Shown here: positions 7,838 to 16,270 of the stretch, piece after piece
Layout of the letters: each line of letters starts with the position of its first letter
Position numbering within the stretch: the stretch's first letter is position 1
The notes under the pieces: generated by a model
The model's input: the letters and a program-made list of their open reading frames with translations, nothing else
What the model was told of the DNA's origin: nothing
Database searches by the model: none
Translations under genes and position numbers: made by a program
From: Streptomyces solicavernae
GTDB taxonomy: Bacteria; Actinomycetota; Actinomycetes; Streptomycetales; Streptomycetaceae
DNA: 64,000 nucleotides
Assembly (NCBI RefSeq): GCF_029968095.1
Contig: NZ_JASCIR010000015.1
Coordinates: 62,001 to 126,000, forward strand
Direction: 5' to 3'

Positions 7838-9106
7838 CTACTCCGCCGACTCCGCCGCGACCGCCTCGTTCTGCAGCCGCTGCAGGACCAGCGCCGGGTC
7901 GCCGCCGCTCGCCACGGCCTTGCCGATGTCCTTCTTGACGGCGGCGCTGACCTGCGCCCAGGACGTCTTGCCCACCGGGTACAGCTGGGAGTCCGGCAGC
8001 TCCTCCAGGAACTCCCGCAGATGCCTGTACTGGGGGTCCTCGGCCATCGCGTCGGACGCGGACGAGGTGACGGGCAGGATGTCGTACCGCTCGGAGAACT
8101 CCAGGACGTTCTTGCCCTCGTACACGAAGTCGAGGAACTTCCCGATCTCCTCCTTGTGGCCGTTCTCCTTGAAGCCCATCATCCAGTCGGCGACGCCCAG
8201 GGTGGCCTTGGCCTTGCCGTTGACGCCGGGCAGCGGGGCCATCCCGTACTCGACGTCCTGGTCGGCGGCCTGCTGCATCAGCGTCGGGTGGCCGTTGAGC
8301 ATGCCGACCTCGCCGCGCGAGAACGCGTCGAAGGCGTCCTGCCGGTCGAGCTTGCCGGGCGCGGTCGGGCCGGTGAGGCCCTCGCCGACGAGCTCGTCGC
8401 GCAACCAGTCGAACGTCTTGATGTTCTGCTCGGAGTCGAGGGTGTACGTGCCGACGTTGTCGGTGTATCCGCCGCCGCCGCTGAGCAGCCACATCAGCGT
8501 CTCGGCGGGCGCCTCCTCGCGGCCGAGGGGCAGCGCGAACGGGTACGTCACGCCCGCGTCCTTCAGCTTCCGCGCGTCCGCGGCCAGCTCGGTCCAGCTC
8601 TGCGGGGCGCCGCTGATCCCGGCCTTCGCGAACAGCTCCTTGTTGTAGAAGAGCAGCCGCGTCGAGGACGCGAAGGGCATGCCGTACTGCACGCGCCTGA
8701 GCTCGCCCGCCTCGGACAGGGCGGGCAGGAAGTCGGCCTGTACGGCGATGGAGAGCAGGTCGTCGGCGCTGTAGAGCCGGTCCTGCGCGGCGTAGTCGGC
8801 GTACGCCCCGATCTGCGCGATGTCGGGGGCCCGGCCCTGCTCGACCAGGTCGGCGACGTGCGCGTCGACCTCGCTCCAGGAGCGGACGTCCACCTCGACC
8901 TCGATCCCGGGGTTCTGCTTCTCGAAGTCGGCGGTGAGCTCGTCCCAGTACTTCTGGGTGCTGTTGGCCGGGCTGTCGCCGTAGTCGGCGGCGACCATCT
9001 TCAGGGTGACGGTGCCGGACCCCGCGTCCGCCCCGCAGCCGGCGAGGCCCGCCGTGATGCCGAGCACGGCGACCGCCGCCGTCAGACCAGTCATGCGCCG
9101 CTGCAC
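7838..9106 (-). CDS. Sugar ABC transporter substrate-binding lipoprotein (orphan)
   Basis: A 422-residue extracellular solute-binding protein of the family that captures oligosaccharides. A Sec signal ends in the lipobox LAGC with lipidated Cys24. The mature part has family segments such as APDIAQIGAYADY and YGMPFASSTRLLFYNKELF. No permease or ATPase is adjacent. Streptomyces sugar transporters commonly share the MsiK ATPase, encoded here at 51277, but a missing permease pair is unusual. The GTG at 9106 has GGGGAAG five bases upstream; an ATG at 9094 is the alternative. The substrate cannot be read from the sequence. Confidence 0.93.
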   Translation of the reverse strand: MQRRMTGLTAAVAVLGITAGLAGCGADAGSGTVTLKMVAADYGDSPANSTQKYWDELTADFEKQNPGIEVEVDVRSWSEVDAHVADLVEQGRAPDIAQIGAYADYAAQDRLYSADDLLSIAVQADFLPALSEAGELRRVQYGMPFASSTRLLFYNKELFAKAGISGAPQSWTELAADARKLKDAGVTYPFALPLGREEAPAETLMWLLSGGGGYTDNVGTYTLDSEQNIKTFDWLRDELVGEGLTGPTAPGKLDRQDAFDAFSRGEVGMLNGHPTLMQQAADQDVEYGMAPLPGVNGKAKATLGVADWMMGFKENGHKEEIGKFLDFVYEGKNVLEFSERYDILPVTSSASDAMAEDPQYRHLREFLEELPDSQLYPVGKTSWAQVSAAVKKDIGKAVASGGDPALVLQRLQNEAVAAESAE

Positions 9107-9389
9107 AGCTGCTTCCCCACCTTTACTGCTTGTCGTGCTCGCCCCGCCTTGGTCGCGCTTGTGGCGCTTGCGGCTGAGACGGCGCTTGTCGTGCTCGCCG
9201 GAACCGAGAGTTTGCCCGCAGTTCGCCCATAAGGTCTACACCACTCACATCTCACTTCGGCAACGAGGGCGCGAGGCGGCGGGGCGCGCAGTGGCGCTCA
9301 TGGAGCCCCAGGGGTACCCAGCCGGACTCCCAGGGCACTGGGCACTTAATGGGGTGACGGGGAGGGCCCGGACGCGCGACGATGGGGCC

Positions 9390-9818
9390 ATGCCTGGGCC
9401 CTACGTCATCCGCGGTTCGGTCCTCCTCCCGGAGGCCGAGCTCATGTGGCGTTTCTCCCGTTCGTCCGGCCCGGGCGGCCAGCACGTCAACACCTCCGAC
9501 TCGCAGGTGGAGTTGAGGTTCGACCTGGCGCGCACCCGGTCCCTCCCGGAGGTCTGGAAGACCCGCGCCCAGGAACGCCTGGCCTCCCGTCTGGTCGACG
9601 GCGTGCTCACGGTCCGCGCCTCGGACCACCGCTCCCAGTGGCGCAACCGCGAACTGGCGTCGGCCCGCCTGGCCTCCCTCCTCGCCGAGGCCACGGCCCC
9701 ACCACCCCGCCCCCGCCGCGCGACGAAGATCCCCCGAGGCATCAACGAACGCCGCCTCCGCCAGAAGAAGGCCCGCTCGGACGTCAAACGGGGCCGTTCG
9801 GGCCGGGACTGGGGTTAG
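9390..9818 (+). CDS. arfB: Alternative ribosome-rescue factor ArfB (peptidyl-tRNA hydrolase)
   Basis: Releases peptides from ribosomes stalled at mRNA ends. The 142-residue protein has the RF1/RF2-like catalytic GGQ (GPGGQ, Gly29-Gly30-Gln31) followed by HVNTSDSQVELRFD. It ends in the basic tail (INERRLRQKKARSDVKRGR) that enters the empty mRNA channel. The ATG at 9390 is chosen because MPGPYVIRGSVLLPE is the natural domain start; the open frame extends far upstream without family sequence. The gene ends just before the MITE-like element. Confidence 0.93.
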   Translation: MPGPYVIRGSVLLPEAELMWRFSRSSGPGGQHVNTSDSQVELRFDLARTRSLPEVWKTRAQERLASRLVDGVLTVRASDHRSQWRNRELASARLASLLAEATAPPPRPRRATKIPRGINERRLRQKKARSDVKRGRSGRDWG

Positions 9819-9821
9819 GGC

Positions 9822-10094
9822 CTGTCCGGCGGATCTTCGCGGGTCCACGACGCTCCCCCAGCTACCGCTGGGGGTGCCCCCAGGCACGCTCCCCCAGCCT
9901 CCGGCCGGGGGTACCCCCACTCGCCGCACGCCCGAATCACCCAAGTACGTCCAGTACGAGGGCGATCCGGGCGCACTCCCCCAGCCTTCGGCCGGGGGGA
10001 CCCCCAGAGCACGCTCCCCCAAGCTCTCGGCTCCGCTCGAACAGGGGGGACCCCCATGACGCCGCGGCCTGTTCCGCGAAGATCCGCCGGACAG
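9822..10094. mobile_element. MITE-like element with 21-bp perfect terminal inverted repeats
   Basis: ctgtccggcggatcttcgcg plus g at 9822-9842 is repeated exactly in inverse orientation at 10074-10094. The 273-bp unit has no coding capacity. Internally it carries four C/G-rich palindromic modules (about 9852-9880, 9889-9919, 9977-10008, 10013-10056). The last is related to the repeat in the groEL2 leader. No target-site duplication is clear. The size, perfect ends and lack of a transposase fit a non-autonomous element mobilised by a transposase encoded elsewhere. Confidence 0.75.
9852..10056. repeat. Cluster of four palindromic C/G-rich repeats
   Basis: Successive hairpin modules of the form gctcccccag-N-ctgggggt, each followed by cccc. 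They share the consensus of Streptomyces interspersed palindromic repeats. They fill most of the interior of the MITE-like element. Confidence 0.75.
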
Positions 10095-10188
10095 ACCGCA
10101 GGAACGCGAGCGGGCACAACCACGCCCTGCGCTTGCCGCCGTCCACCAGCTGCCCTTGGGATTTCGAGGCGAGGGCCGGTGGAAAGGC

Positions 10189-10731
10189 TCAGCCCAACTG
10201 CCGGTAGCGGCCCTTGAAGTAGAGCAGCGGCCCCCCGTCCGCGCTCGGGACGGACGCCGTCAGGACGCGGCCCACGACCAGCGTGTGATCGCCCGCCTCG
10301 ACCCGCTGCTCCGTCTCGCACTCCAGCGTGGCCAGCGCCCCGCCGATCAACAGCGCGCCCGACTCCGTACCCCGTACGTACGGAATGTCACCGAAGAGGA
10401 GCCGGTCGCTGATGCGGCCCTTCATCGCGAAGCGGCCCGCGATCTGGCGCTGGCCCTCGGCGAGGACCGAGACGCCCCAGCGCGGCTTCTCCGCGAGCAG
10501 GTCGTCCATGCGGGAGCCCTCCCGCAGGCTGACCAGGACCAGCGGCGGATCGAGGGAGACCGACATGAACGCCGTCGCCGTCATGCCGACGTCCTCCGCC
10601 GCAGGGCCGCCCTCGCCGAGCTCGCCCTCCCGCGCGGTGACGAGGACGACGCCTGCGGCGAGCCGGGACATGGCGGCACGGAACTCTTCGTTGCTCACCC
10701 CAACAGGATGAGACTTCAGCACGGTGGACAC
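10189..10731 (-). CDS. Flavin reductase family protein (FMN-binding split barrel)
   Basis: A 180-residue protein of the flavin:NAD(P)H reductase domain family that supplies reduced flavin to monooxygenases or acts as a stand-alone reductase. Family signatures are FRAAMSRLAAGVVLVTA, then MTATAFMSVSLDPPLVLVSL, and the closing GDHTLVVGRV followed by YFKGRYRQL. The GTG at 10731 is preferred because TAGCGT lies seven bases upstream, suggesting a leaderless mRNA; a GTG about 11 codons downstream is possible. No oxygenase partner is adjacent. Confidence 0.88.
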   Translation of the reverse strand: MSTVLKSHPVGVSNEEFRAAMSRLAAGVVLVTAREGELGEGGPAAEDVGMTATAFMSVSLDPPLVLVSLREGSRMDDLLAEKPRWGVSVLAEGQRQIAGRFAMKGRISDRLLFGDIPYVRGTESGALLIGGALATLECETEQRVEAGDHTLVVGRVLTASVPSADGGPLLYFKGRYRQLG

Positions 10732-10807
10732 GACCAAGACGCTATCCCCGGACCACCGGTGGCCACATCGGCCCCCGGACCGAGACCGCATAGGTCTCCG
10801 GCCCGAG

Positions 10808-10915
10808 CCGGGACGCGCACCCCCGCCGCGCCCCGCCGCACCCCGCCGCGCCCCACCGCACACCCACCGCACCCCCACCGCACCCCCACCGCACACCTCC
10901 GGGCACCTCCGGGCA
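10808..10915. repeat. Low-complexity C-rich tandem repeats
   Basis: Degenerate units of caccccc-ccg and ccgccgcgcccc fill this stretch upstream of both the flavin reductase and cdgB. No gene is supported here. Confidence 0.85.
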
Positions 10916-11005
10916 CCCGGCCGGAAAGATGCCCTGCCCAAGGGCTTTGCGTTCAGGAAACGTACGCGGAGATCCACCCCCAACCCCCCACCCGTTCACG
11001 TCGCT

Positions 11006-11046
11006 TGTGACTTGAGTCACAGGGTCCATATTTTGTTGACCCTGTG
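11006..11046. promoter_or_regulatory. Nested palindromes in the cdgB promoter region
   Basis: The perfect 16-bp palindrome TGTGAC-TTGA-GTCACA (11006-11021) contains GTG-N6-GTCAC, matching the recalled Streptomyces Crp motif GTG-N6-GNCAC. It also has GTGA and TCAC half-sites like those of BldD, for which cdgB is a known target in S. coelicolor. A second inverted repeat overlaps it: CACAGGGTC (11018-11026) and GACCCTGTG (11038-11046). They lie 120-160 bases before the cdgB start. Which factor binds is inference. Confidence 0.65.
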
Positions 11047-11167
11047 TACCGAGTGGGCAGCTCGCTGTGATTCAGTGGCGGAGGCGATCGGAGGCGACCG
11101 GAGGCAATCAGACACCAAGGGCACCACGAATCCAGGAGTTGCTGTCGAGGTCTCGGGGAGAGCGAGC

Positions 11168-12946
11168 ATGGAGACCGAGTCGGAGCCTTACGTCCGCCTT
11201 GCGACCCTGCGGCAGCTGCACCAGGTCGTCGCGGAGCTGAACACGGCGCGCAGCCTCGCCGACACCCTGCAGACCGTCGCCGACGGCGTGGTGCAGGGAC
11301 TCGGGTACGAGCTGGCGTGCGTCAATCTCGTACGCCCCGACGGGGACCTCGTCGTCGCCGCCTTCGCGGGCAGTCCCGCCGCCGAGGCCCTGATCACCGG
11401 CCGGGTCGGCTCCCGGGAGTCCTGGGAGCGGCGGCTCGCGATGGGCCAGGACTGGGGCGCCCTCCGCTTCATCCCCCACAACGAGGGCTGGACGCTCATC
11501 GAGGACGACGTGCCGCAGTGGCACACCGAGGGCCCCGAGCCGCGCTTCGACGACGAGTGGCACCCCCTGGACCGCCTCTACGCCCCGATGCACACGAGCG
11601 GAGCGACCGGCGGTGAGCTCCTCGGCGTCATCTCCGTGGACCGGCCGCGCAACGGCAGGCACCCGGGCGCCTGGGGGCGCGAGGCGCTGCAGATGTACGC
11701 CTCGCAGGCCGCCATTGCAATCAGCAACGCCCGCCTGAGAGCAAACATGCAGCGCGCCCTGGTCCGCCTGGAGCGCGAGCAGCAGGCGCTGCGGGCCAGT
11801 GAAGAGTCGTTTCGGCAGGCCTTCGAGTACGCCCCGAGCGGGATGGCCATCGCCGAGATGGGCGGCGACCAGCACGGCCGGATCCTGCGTTCGAACGACG
11901 CCCTGTGCCGGCTGCTCGGCCGTCCGGCGTCGGCGATGCGGCGGTACTCCTTCTCCGACCTCGTCCACCCGGAGGACATCGGCACGCTCCTGCGTACCTC
12001 CGCCGAGGGCGGACGGGCCGAGCTGCGGCTCGGGCGGCGTGACGGAACGTATCTGTGGGTGTCGCTGCGGAACTCCGTCGTCGCCGACGCCGCCGACGGG
12101 CCGCGGTTCCTGCTCACCCACGTCGAGGACATCGAGGAACGCAAGCGCCGCGAACTCCACCTCGCCCACCGCGCCTCGCACGACTCGCTCACCGGACTGC
12201 CCAACTCCGCCGAGCTGCGCGCCCGGTTGAGCGCCCGCCTCTGCCGCCGCGCCCCGGACGCCCAGGAGACCGCCCACTCCCTGGACACGGCCTACGGCTC
12301 CCTGCCCGCGTACGAGACACCCGACGGGTACTCCGTCCACGACGCGTATGAGGGGCATGGGTCTTACGACGGTCACGGTTCGTACGACGGCCATGGTCCG
12401 TACGACGGTCACGGTCCGTACGACAGCCACGGCGGGCAGCACGGGGTGCACGGGATGTCCTACCCGGGCGCGAGCATGCCGCACGGGCTTGAGGCCTTCG
12501 ACCACCATGTGCACACGATCGCGCCCGAGGGCGACACCGACGACGGGACGAAGGGGCTCGCCGTCCTCTTCTGCGACCTCGACGGCTTCAAGTCGATCAA
12601 CGACCGCTTCGGGCACCACACCGGCGACGCCGTCCTCATCGAGGTCGCCCGCAGGCTGACCAGCGGCGTACGGGACGGGGACACGGTGGCCCGGCTCGGC
12701 GGCGACGAGTTCGTGGTCCTCGCCGACGGGCTCGGCCGGGCCGACGCCGCCGACCTCGCCGTGCGGCTGCGGAACGCGATCATCCCGCCGATCCGGGTCG
12801 ACGGGCGCGCGGTGCGGGTCGGGGCGAGCTTCGGGATCGGCTGGGCACACTGCGGGATGTCCGCGGAGGAAGTGCTGCAGTCGGCCGACCAGCGGATGTA
12901 CATCGAGAAACGTTCTCGTGCCAAACAGCACAGGCGGGCCGGATAA
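11168..12946 (+). CDS. cdgB: GAF-PAS-GGDEF diguanylate cyclase (CdgB type)
   Basis: Makes cyclic di-GMP, the signal that controls Streptomyces development through BldD. The 592-residue protein has an N-terminal GAF domain (about 10-190), a PAS/PAC domain (about 205-325) and a GGDEF domain. The active site GGDEF is at 511-515, and the inhibitory I-site RxxD (R502-D505) is intact, so product feedback is expected. The cyclase domain is split by about 90 extra residues between DSLTGLPN (339) and the FCDLDGFK metal site, including YDGHG-type repeats. The ATG at 11168 has GGGGAG upstream. No EAL domain is present. Confidence 0.94.
   Translation: METESEPYVRLATLRQLHQVVAELNTARSLADTLQTVADGVVQGLGYELACVNLVRPDGDLVVAAFAGSPAAEALITGRVGSRESWERRLAMGQDWGALRFIPHNEGWTLIEDDVPQWHTEGPEPRFDDEWHPLDRLYAPMHTSGATGGELLGVISVDRPRNGRHPGAWGREALQMYASQAAIAISNARLRANMQRALVRLEREQQALRASEESFRQAFEYAPSGMAIAEMGGDQHGRILRSNDALCRLLGRPASAMRRYSFSDLVHPEDIGTLLRTSAEGGRAELRLGRRDGTYLWVSLRNSVVADAADGPRFLLTHVEDIEERKRRELHLAHRASHDSLTGLPNSAELRARLSARLCRRAPDAQETAHSLDTAYGSLPAYETPDGYSVHDAYEGHGSYDGHGSYDGHGPYDGHGPYDSHGGQHGVHGMSYPGASMPHGLEAFDHHVHTIAPEGDTDDGTKGLAVLFCDLDGFKSINDRFGHHTGDAVLIEVARRLTSGVRDGDTVARLGGDEFVVLADGLGRADAADLAVRLRNAIIPPIRVDGRAVRVGASFGIGWAHCGMSAEEVLQSADQRMYIEKRSRAKQHRRAG
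12340..12445 (+). repeat. In-frame tandem repeat inside the CdgB cyclase domain
   Basis: Units of about 18 bp (gtacgacggtcacggt and variants) encode Gly-His-Gly-Ser/Pro-Tyr-Asp repeats. They are part of the extra loop before the GGDEF catalytic core. Confidence 0.9.
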
Positions 12947-13067
12947 CCGCAGGTCAGCGCGGCGGGGAGAGATTCGTCGCCTTTCGGGCCCGGTCCGCAC
13001 GTGTAGGCTCGCCCAATTGGACACCTGTGGCCACCCGTACTCGATCTGCATGAGGAGTGACCGAGGG

Positions 13068-14066
13068 ATGACGGCCGGCAACAACGGCGCGAGCACGCCC
13101 GAGGACGACGACCCGTTCGGCTATCTCTACGCCGACGGGCAGGCGTCCGGCGCGACCCCGCCCGGCGGCGGTTACGGCTACTCCGGGCGCAGCTCCTCGT
13201 ACCAGCAGGTCCGCCCGGTCGGCGAGCGGCAGTACGGGCAGCAGGGCGCGGGCGCCGGGGCGGGTGCCGGAGCCGGGGCTGGAGCCGGGGCTGGCGCGGG
13301 TGCGGGCGCGGGGACGGGTGCGGGTCAGCAGGTGCCGCAGCAGAGCGCGCACTACGCCGCGCCCGAGACCCTGCCCGGCGGGCAGAGCACGCACAGGCAG
13401 GCGCCGCCCGCCGACGGCCGCGGGGGCCGCGGAGGCCGCGGGCCCAACACCAGGGGTCTGCTGATCGGTGCGATCGCGGTGGTCGCCGCGGTCGTCGTCG
13501 GCATCGGCGCGGCCATGCTCAGCAACAGTGCCAAGGAGCCCGACTCCGGCTCGAACCAGGCGGGTTCGGGCGCGACGGCCGGGGCGGACGGCGGGCAGGA
13601 CGAGCAGGCGAAGGACGAACCGGCCGCGAAGCCCGAGAAGGTGGAGCTGCCCAAGGAGGACGCGAAGGCGCTGACCTTCACGGCCGGGCTCTCCCCCGCC
13701 AAGGAGGTCCCGGGCGCGCAGGCCGACGGCGGCGTGTACGTCGCGGGCTTCAACAAGGTGGGCGCCAAGGTCACCTGGACGTTCCCGATGAAGAAGGGCG
13801 GCACGTACAAGCTCCGGGTGCGGTACGGCATCCCGGGCGTGGACGCCAACGCCACCCTCATCGTCAACGGCAAGCCCAACACCCAGCCCCTCGGCATGAA
13901 GAACTTCATCAACTCCCCCAAGGGCGACTGGGAGAAGGGCTGGCAGTCCACCTGGGCGCCGGTCAACCTGAACAAGGGCACCAACGTCGTGGAGATCGCC
14001 TGCGCCGAGGGCAACAAGTGCAACGCCAACCTCGACCGGGTGTGGCTGGAGCGGGGCGGGGCTTAG
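13068..14066 (+). CDS. Membrane-anchored protein with CBM6/35-like C-terminal domain
   Basis: 332 residues. A cytoplasmic acidic/Gly-rich N-terminus carries a long Gly-Ala repeat (about residues 61-85). One transmembrane helix follows (GLLIGAIAVVAAVVVGIGAAML, in two parts about 131-152). After a charged linker comes an extracellular beta-rich domain with the pattern TFTAGLSPAKEVPGAQADGG ... GGTYKLRVRYGIPG ... NVVEIACAEG, which resembles CBM35/CBM6 carbohydrate-binding modules. A role in cell-surface sugar binding is inferred. The ATG at 13068 follows GAGGAG; an ATG at 13050 is possible. It follows cdgB on the same strand after 121 bp. Confidence 0.83.
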   Translation: MTAGNNGASTPEDDDPFGYLYADGQASGATPPGGGYGYSGRSSSYQQVRPVGERQYGQQGAGAGAGAGAGAGAGAGAGAGAGTGAGQQVPQQSAHYAAPETLPGGQSTHRQAPPADGRGGRGGRGPNTRGLLIGAIAVVAAVVVGIGAAMLSNSAKEPDSGSNQAGSGATAGADGGQDEQAKDEPAAKPEKVELPKEDAKALTFTAGLSPAKEVPGAQADGGVYVAGFNKVGAKVTWTFPMKKGGTYKLRVRYGIPGVDANATLIVNGKPNTQPLGMKNFINSPKGDWEKGWQSTWAPVNLNKGTNVVEIACAEGNKCNANLDRVWLERGGA

Positions 14067-14118
14067 GAGGACCTGGCGGAGGGGCCTGGGAGGGCCTGGC
14101 GGAGGGGCCTGGGAGGCC
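14067..14118. repeat. Direct repeat after the CBM-like gene
   Basis: The phrase cctggcggaggggcctggga occurs twice in tandem with small changes between the convergent CBM-like and pfkB genes. Confidence 0.85.
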
Positions 14119-14122
14119 TCTT

Positions 14123-15052
14123 TCACGCCGCGCTCGCCCGCTCCGTCACCGCGACCCGCCCCAGGAAGTCCTCGTACGCCGCCGCGTCGAACTCCCCCGC
14201 CACCGGGGCCAGTACGGTCGCCGCCGACAGGGCCACCGCCCGGGCCAGGATGCGGGGCCAGGGAGAGTCCTCGGCCAGGCCCGCGACGAGTGCCGCCACC
14301 GCCGAGTCGCCCGCCCCCGTCGGGTTGCCGTGGACCGGGGCCGGCGGGGCGGCCTGCCAGACGCCGTCCGGGGTGGCGGCGAGCAGCCCGTCCGCGCCGA
14401 GCGAGGCGACCACGGTGTGCGCGCCGCGCCTGCGCGCGTCCCGGGTGGCGCGCAACGGCTCGTGGGAGCCGGTGAGTTCGGCCAGCTCGTCCGCGTTGGG
14501 CTTGACCACGTCGGGGCGGGCCGCGATGCCCCGGCGCAGCGGTGCGCCGCTGGTGTCGAGGAGTACGGGGACCTGCGCGGCGCGCGCGGACCGGACCAGC
14601 TGGGCGTACGCGCCGACGGGCACGCCGGGAGGCAGGCTGCCGCAGAGGGCGACCGCTTCGGCCGACGGCAGCAACTCCTCGTAGGAGCCGCGGAGTCGGG
14701 ACCACTCCTCGGGGGTGATCAGCGGTCCGGGTTCGTTCAGCTGGGTGGTGTCGCCGGTGCGCTCGTCGACCACGGCGACGGTGCGGCGGGTGCGGCCGGT
14801 GACGTCCAGGAGAGCGTCCCGTACGCCGCCCGCCTCGGCCAGCTGGTCGCGCAGCGCCGCTCCGGTGGCACCGCCCGCGAAGCCGGTGACGGTGACGGGC
14901 CGCCCGAGCGCGGCGAGCACACGGGCGACGTTCAGCCCCTTGCCGCCGGGGCGTTCGGTGACCTCGGCGACGCGGTGCGAGGCGTGCGGGGTGAGGCGCG
15001 GGACGCGGTAGGTGATGTCCAGGGCGGTGTTGAGCGTGACCGTGAGGATCAC
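14123..15052 (-). CDS. PfkB-family sugar-phosphate kinase (1-phosphofructokinase/tagatose-6-phosphate kinase type)
   Basis: A 309-residue cytosolic ribokinase-fold kinase. The N-terminus MILTVTLNTALDITY is the hallmark of hexose-phosphate kinases of the LacC/FruK branch. PfkB signature 1 is RPGGKGLNVARVL. Signature 2 carries the catalytic Asp in GNPTGAGDSAVAALVAG. The GTG at 15052 has GGGGGTGG upstream and starts exactly at the family N-terminus; longer frames are rejected. Its position near nagA/nagK suggests a link to amino-sugar catabolism. The phosphorylated substrate cannot be fixed from sequence. Confidence 0.9.
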   Translation of the reverse strand: MILTVTLNTALDITYRVPRLTPHASHRVAEVTERPGGKGLNVARVLAALGRPVTVTGFAGGATGAALRDQLAEAGGVRDALLDVTGRTRRTVAVVDERTGDTTQLNEPGPLITPEEWSRLRGSYEELLPSAEAVALCGSLPPGVPVGAYAQLVRSARAAQVPVLLDTSGAPLRRGIAARPDVVKPNADELAELTGSHEPLRATRDARRRGAHTVVASLGADGLLAATPDGVWQAAPPAPVHGNPTGAGDSAVAALVAGLAEDSPWPRILARAVALSAATVLAPVAGEFDAAAYEDFLGRVAVTERASAA

Positions 15053-15219
15053 GTGTGCCACCCCCGGGAGTCGTACGTACGTGCGTGTGTGGGGCCTGAT
15101 CATGCCAGGTGGGCGGCGGTTGGCCTAGGAGTTCTTCGGCCCTCGGGGATTCGGGCTGCGGCGCGGGGAAGGAGAGGCTTCCCCGCTGCCGGTTGCCGGC
15201 TCCTGAGTGTGGGCGGAAC

Positions 15220-15498
15220 TCAGCCGAAGTCGTCGACGCCGGCGGTCGCGGTGCCTCGGGTGCAGGCGGTCGCTGCGTCGATGACGAGCCGTCCCTGCCC
15301 TGGGTCCGAGGTGAGCGAGACCGTGTAGCCCTGGGCGCTCGTGGAGTCGCCCGGGGCCCTGAAGGTCGCCTGCCCTTCGGTCATGAATTCCTGCGACCAA
15401 CTGTTCCCGTTCAGGTGGGAGCTGGCGGCGGCGAACATGTCCTGCAGCGCCGCCGGTGTCAGGCCGGTCATCTCCCAGTGATGGAAGAACGTCGGCAT
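15220..15498 (-). pseudogene. Possible remnant of a secreted or lipoprotein gene
   Basis: A 92-codon frame from an ATG at 15498 (MPTFFHHWEM) to a stop at 15220. The segment ALQDMFAAASSHLNGNSWSQEF and a closing VIDAATACTRGT look protein-like, and in-frame coding-like sequence continues just upstream into a region that overlaps the next gene. It has no recognisable signal or complete domain and no ribosome-binding site. It is probably the 3' remnant of a larger gene. Confidence 0.4.
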
Positions 15499-15544
15499 GA
15501 TCCAGCCGAAGTACAGCGTCGACGCCCGGCAGTTGCGGCTTCGG

Positions 15545-16270
15545 TCACTTCTTCGGCTCCGGTGCGGGGTAGTCGGGGTGCGGCGGGATCGGGTCTTCCC
15601 GAGTGAGGGTGTGCGGGAGTAGATCGGTGAACGCGGGTTGACCGTCAACCGGTGTGGTAACGAAGGTCATCCAGCTGCCGTCGGTGAAGCCGTACTGAAT
15701 GTATGGAGTCCCCTTGCGGGAAGAAGTCCGAGTCCACTCCAGCTTGTTCCGGTCTATGCGCCAGCCGATTTCCACCACGTTGGCGAAGTACTTCAGCCGG
15801 AACGTCTGGGGAACGTGAAGCAGCATGATTTCATCACGAGTGAAACACAGCAGGCTCAGCACGCGAGCCTTCGAGCGTGGCAGCGAGGCCACAAGGAGCC
15901 CTGCTGCGGCGCTTTGCTCCTTGCCGAAGAAGTGCCCCAATGAATCATCGCCACTCTTGGAGGCGAACTCCTTGGAATTGCGCTCCAGGAATGCTCGATT
16001 CTCTGCCGCATTCTCGTCGGAGGAGAACTTGAGACCATAGTGCGCCCACTCCAACGAAATCACAGACAGGGCCACGATGAAGGCTTTAAAGAGGCGAGCG
16101 GGCTTCACTTTTGAATCTCGCAGCACCCATGGCCTCTGACGCCAAGGGGGCGTCTCCTTGTCGCGCATGTAGGGGCGACTGGCAAAGAACAGGCCTTCGA
16201 AGCCCGCGCCTCCGGTCGCCTCCAGGGCCGCTTTGAGCAAATTCGCCGGTCGCGTCTGCGATTCTGCCAT
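15545..16270 (-). CDS. Hypothetical protein, accessory block between pfkB and nagA
   Basis: 241 residues, no family recognised. One likely membrane helix (LFKAFIVALSVISLEWAHYG, about 60-80) divides a basic N-terminus from a larger domain with EIMLLHVPQTFRLKYFANVV, and the protein ends in a Pro-rich tail. Third-position GC is visibly lower than in the neighbouring nag genes, which suggests acquisition. It follows a truncated WXG100-like frame on the same strand, so the pair may be a decayed type VII secretion-linked cassette. The ATG at 16270 has only a weak ribosome-binding site. Confidence 0.6.
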   Translation of the reverse strand: MAESQTRPANLLKAALEATGGAGFEGLFFASRPYMRDKETPPWRQRPWVLRDSKVKPARLFKAFIVALSVISLEWAHYGLKFSSDENAAENRAFLERNSKEFASKSGDDSLGHFFGKEQSAAAGLLVASLPRSKARVLSLLCFTRDEIMLLHVPQTFRLKYFANVVEIGWRIDRNKLEWTRTSSRKGTPYIQYGFTDGSWMTFVTTPVDGQPAFTDLLPHTLTREDPIPPHPDYPAPEPKK

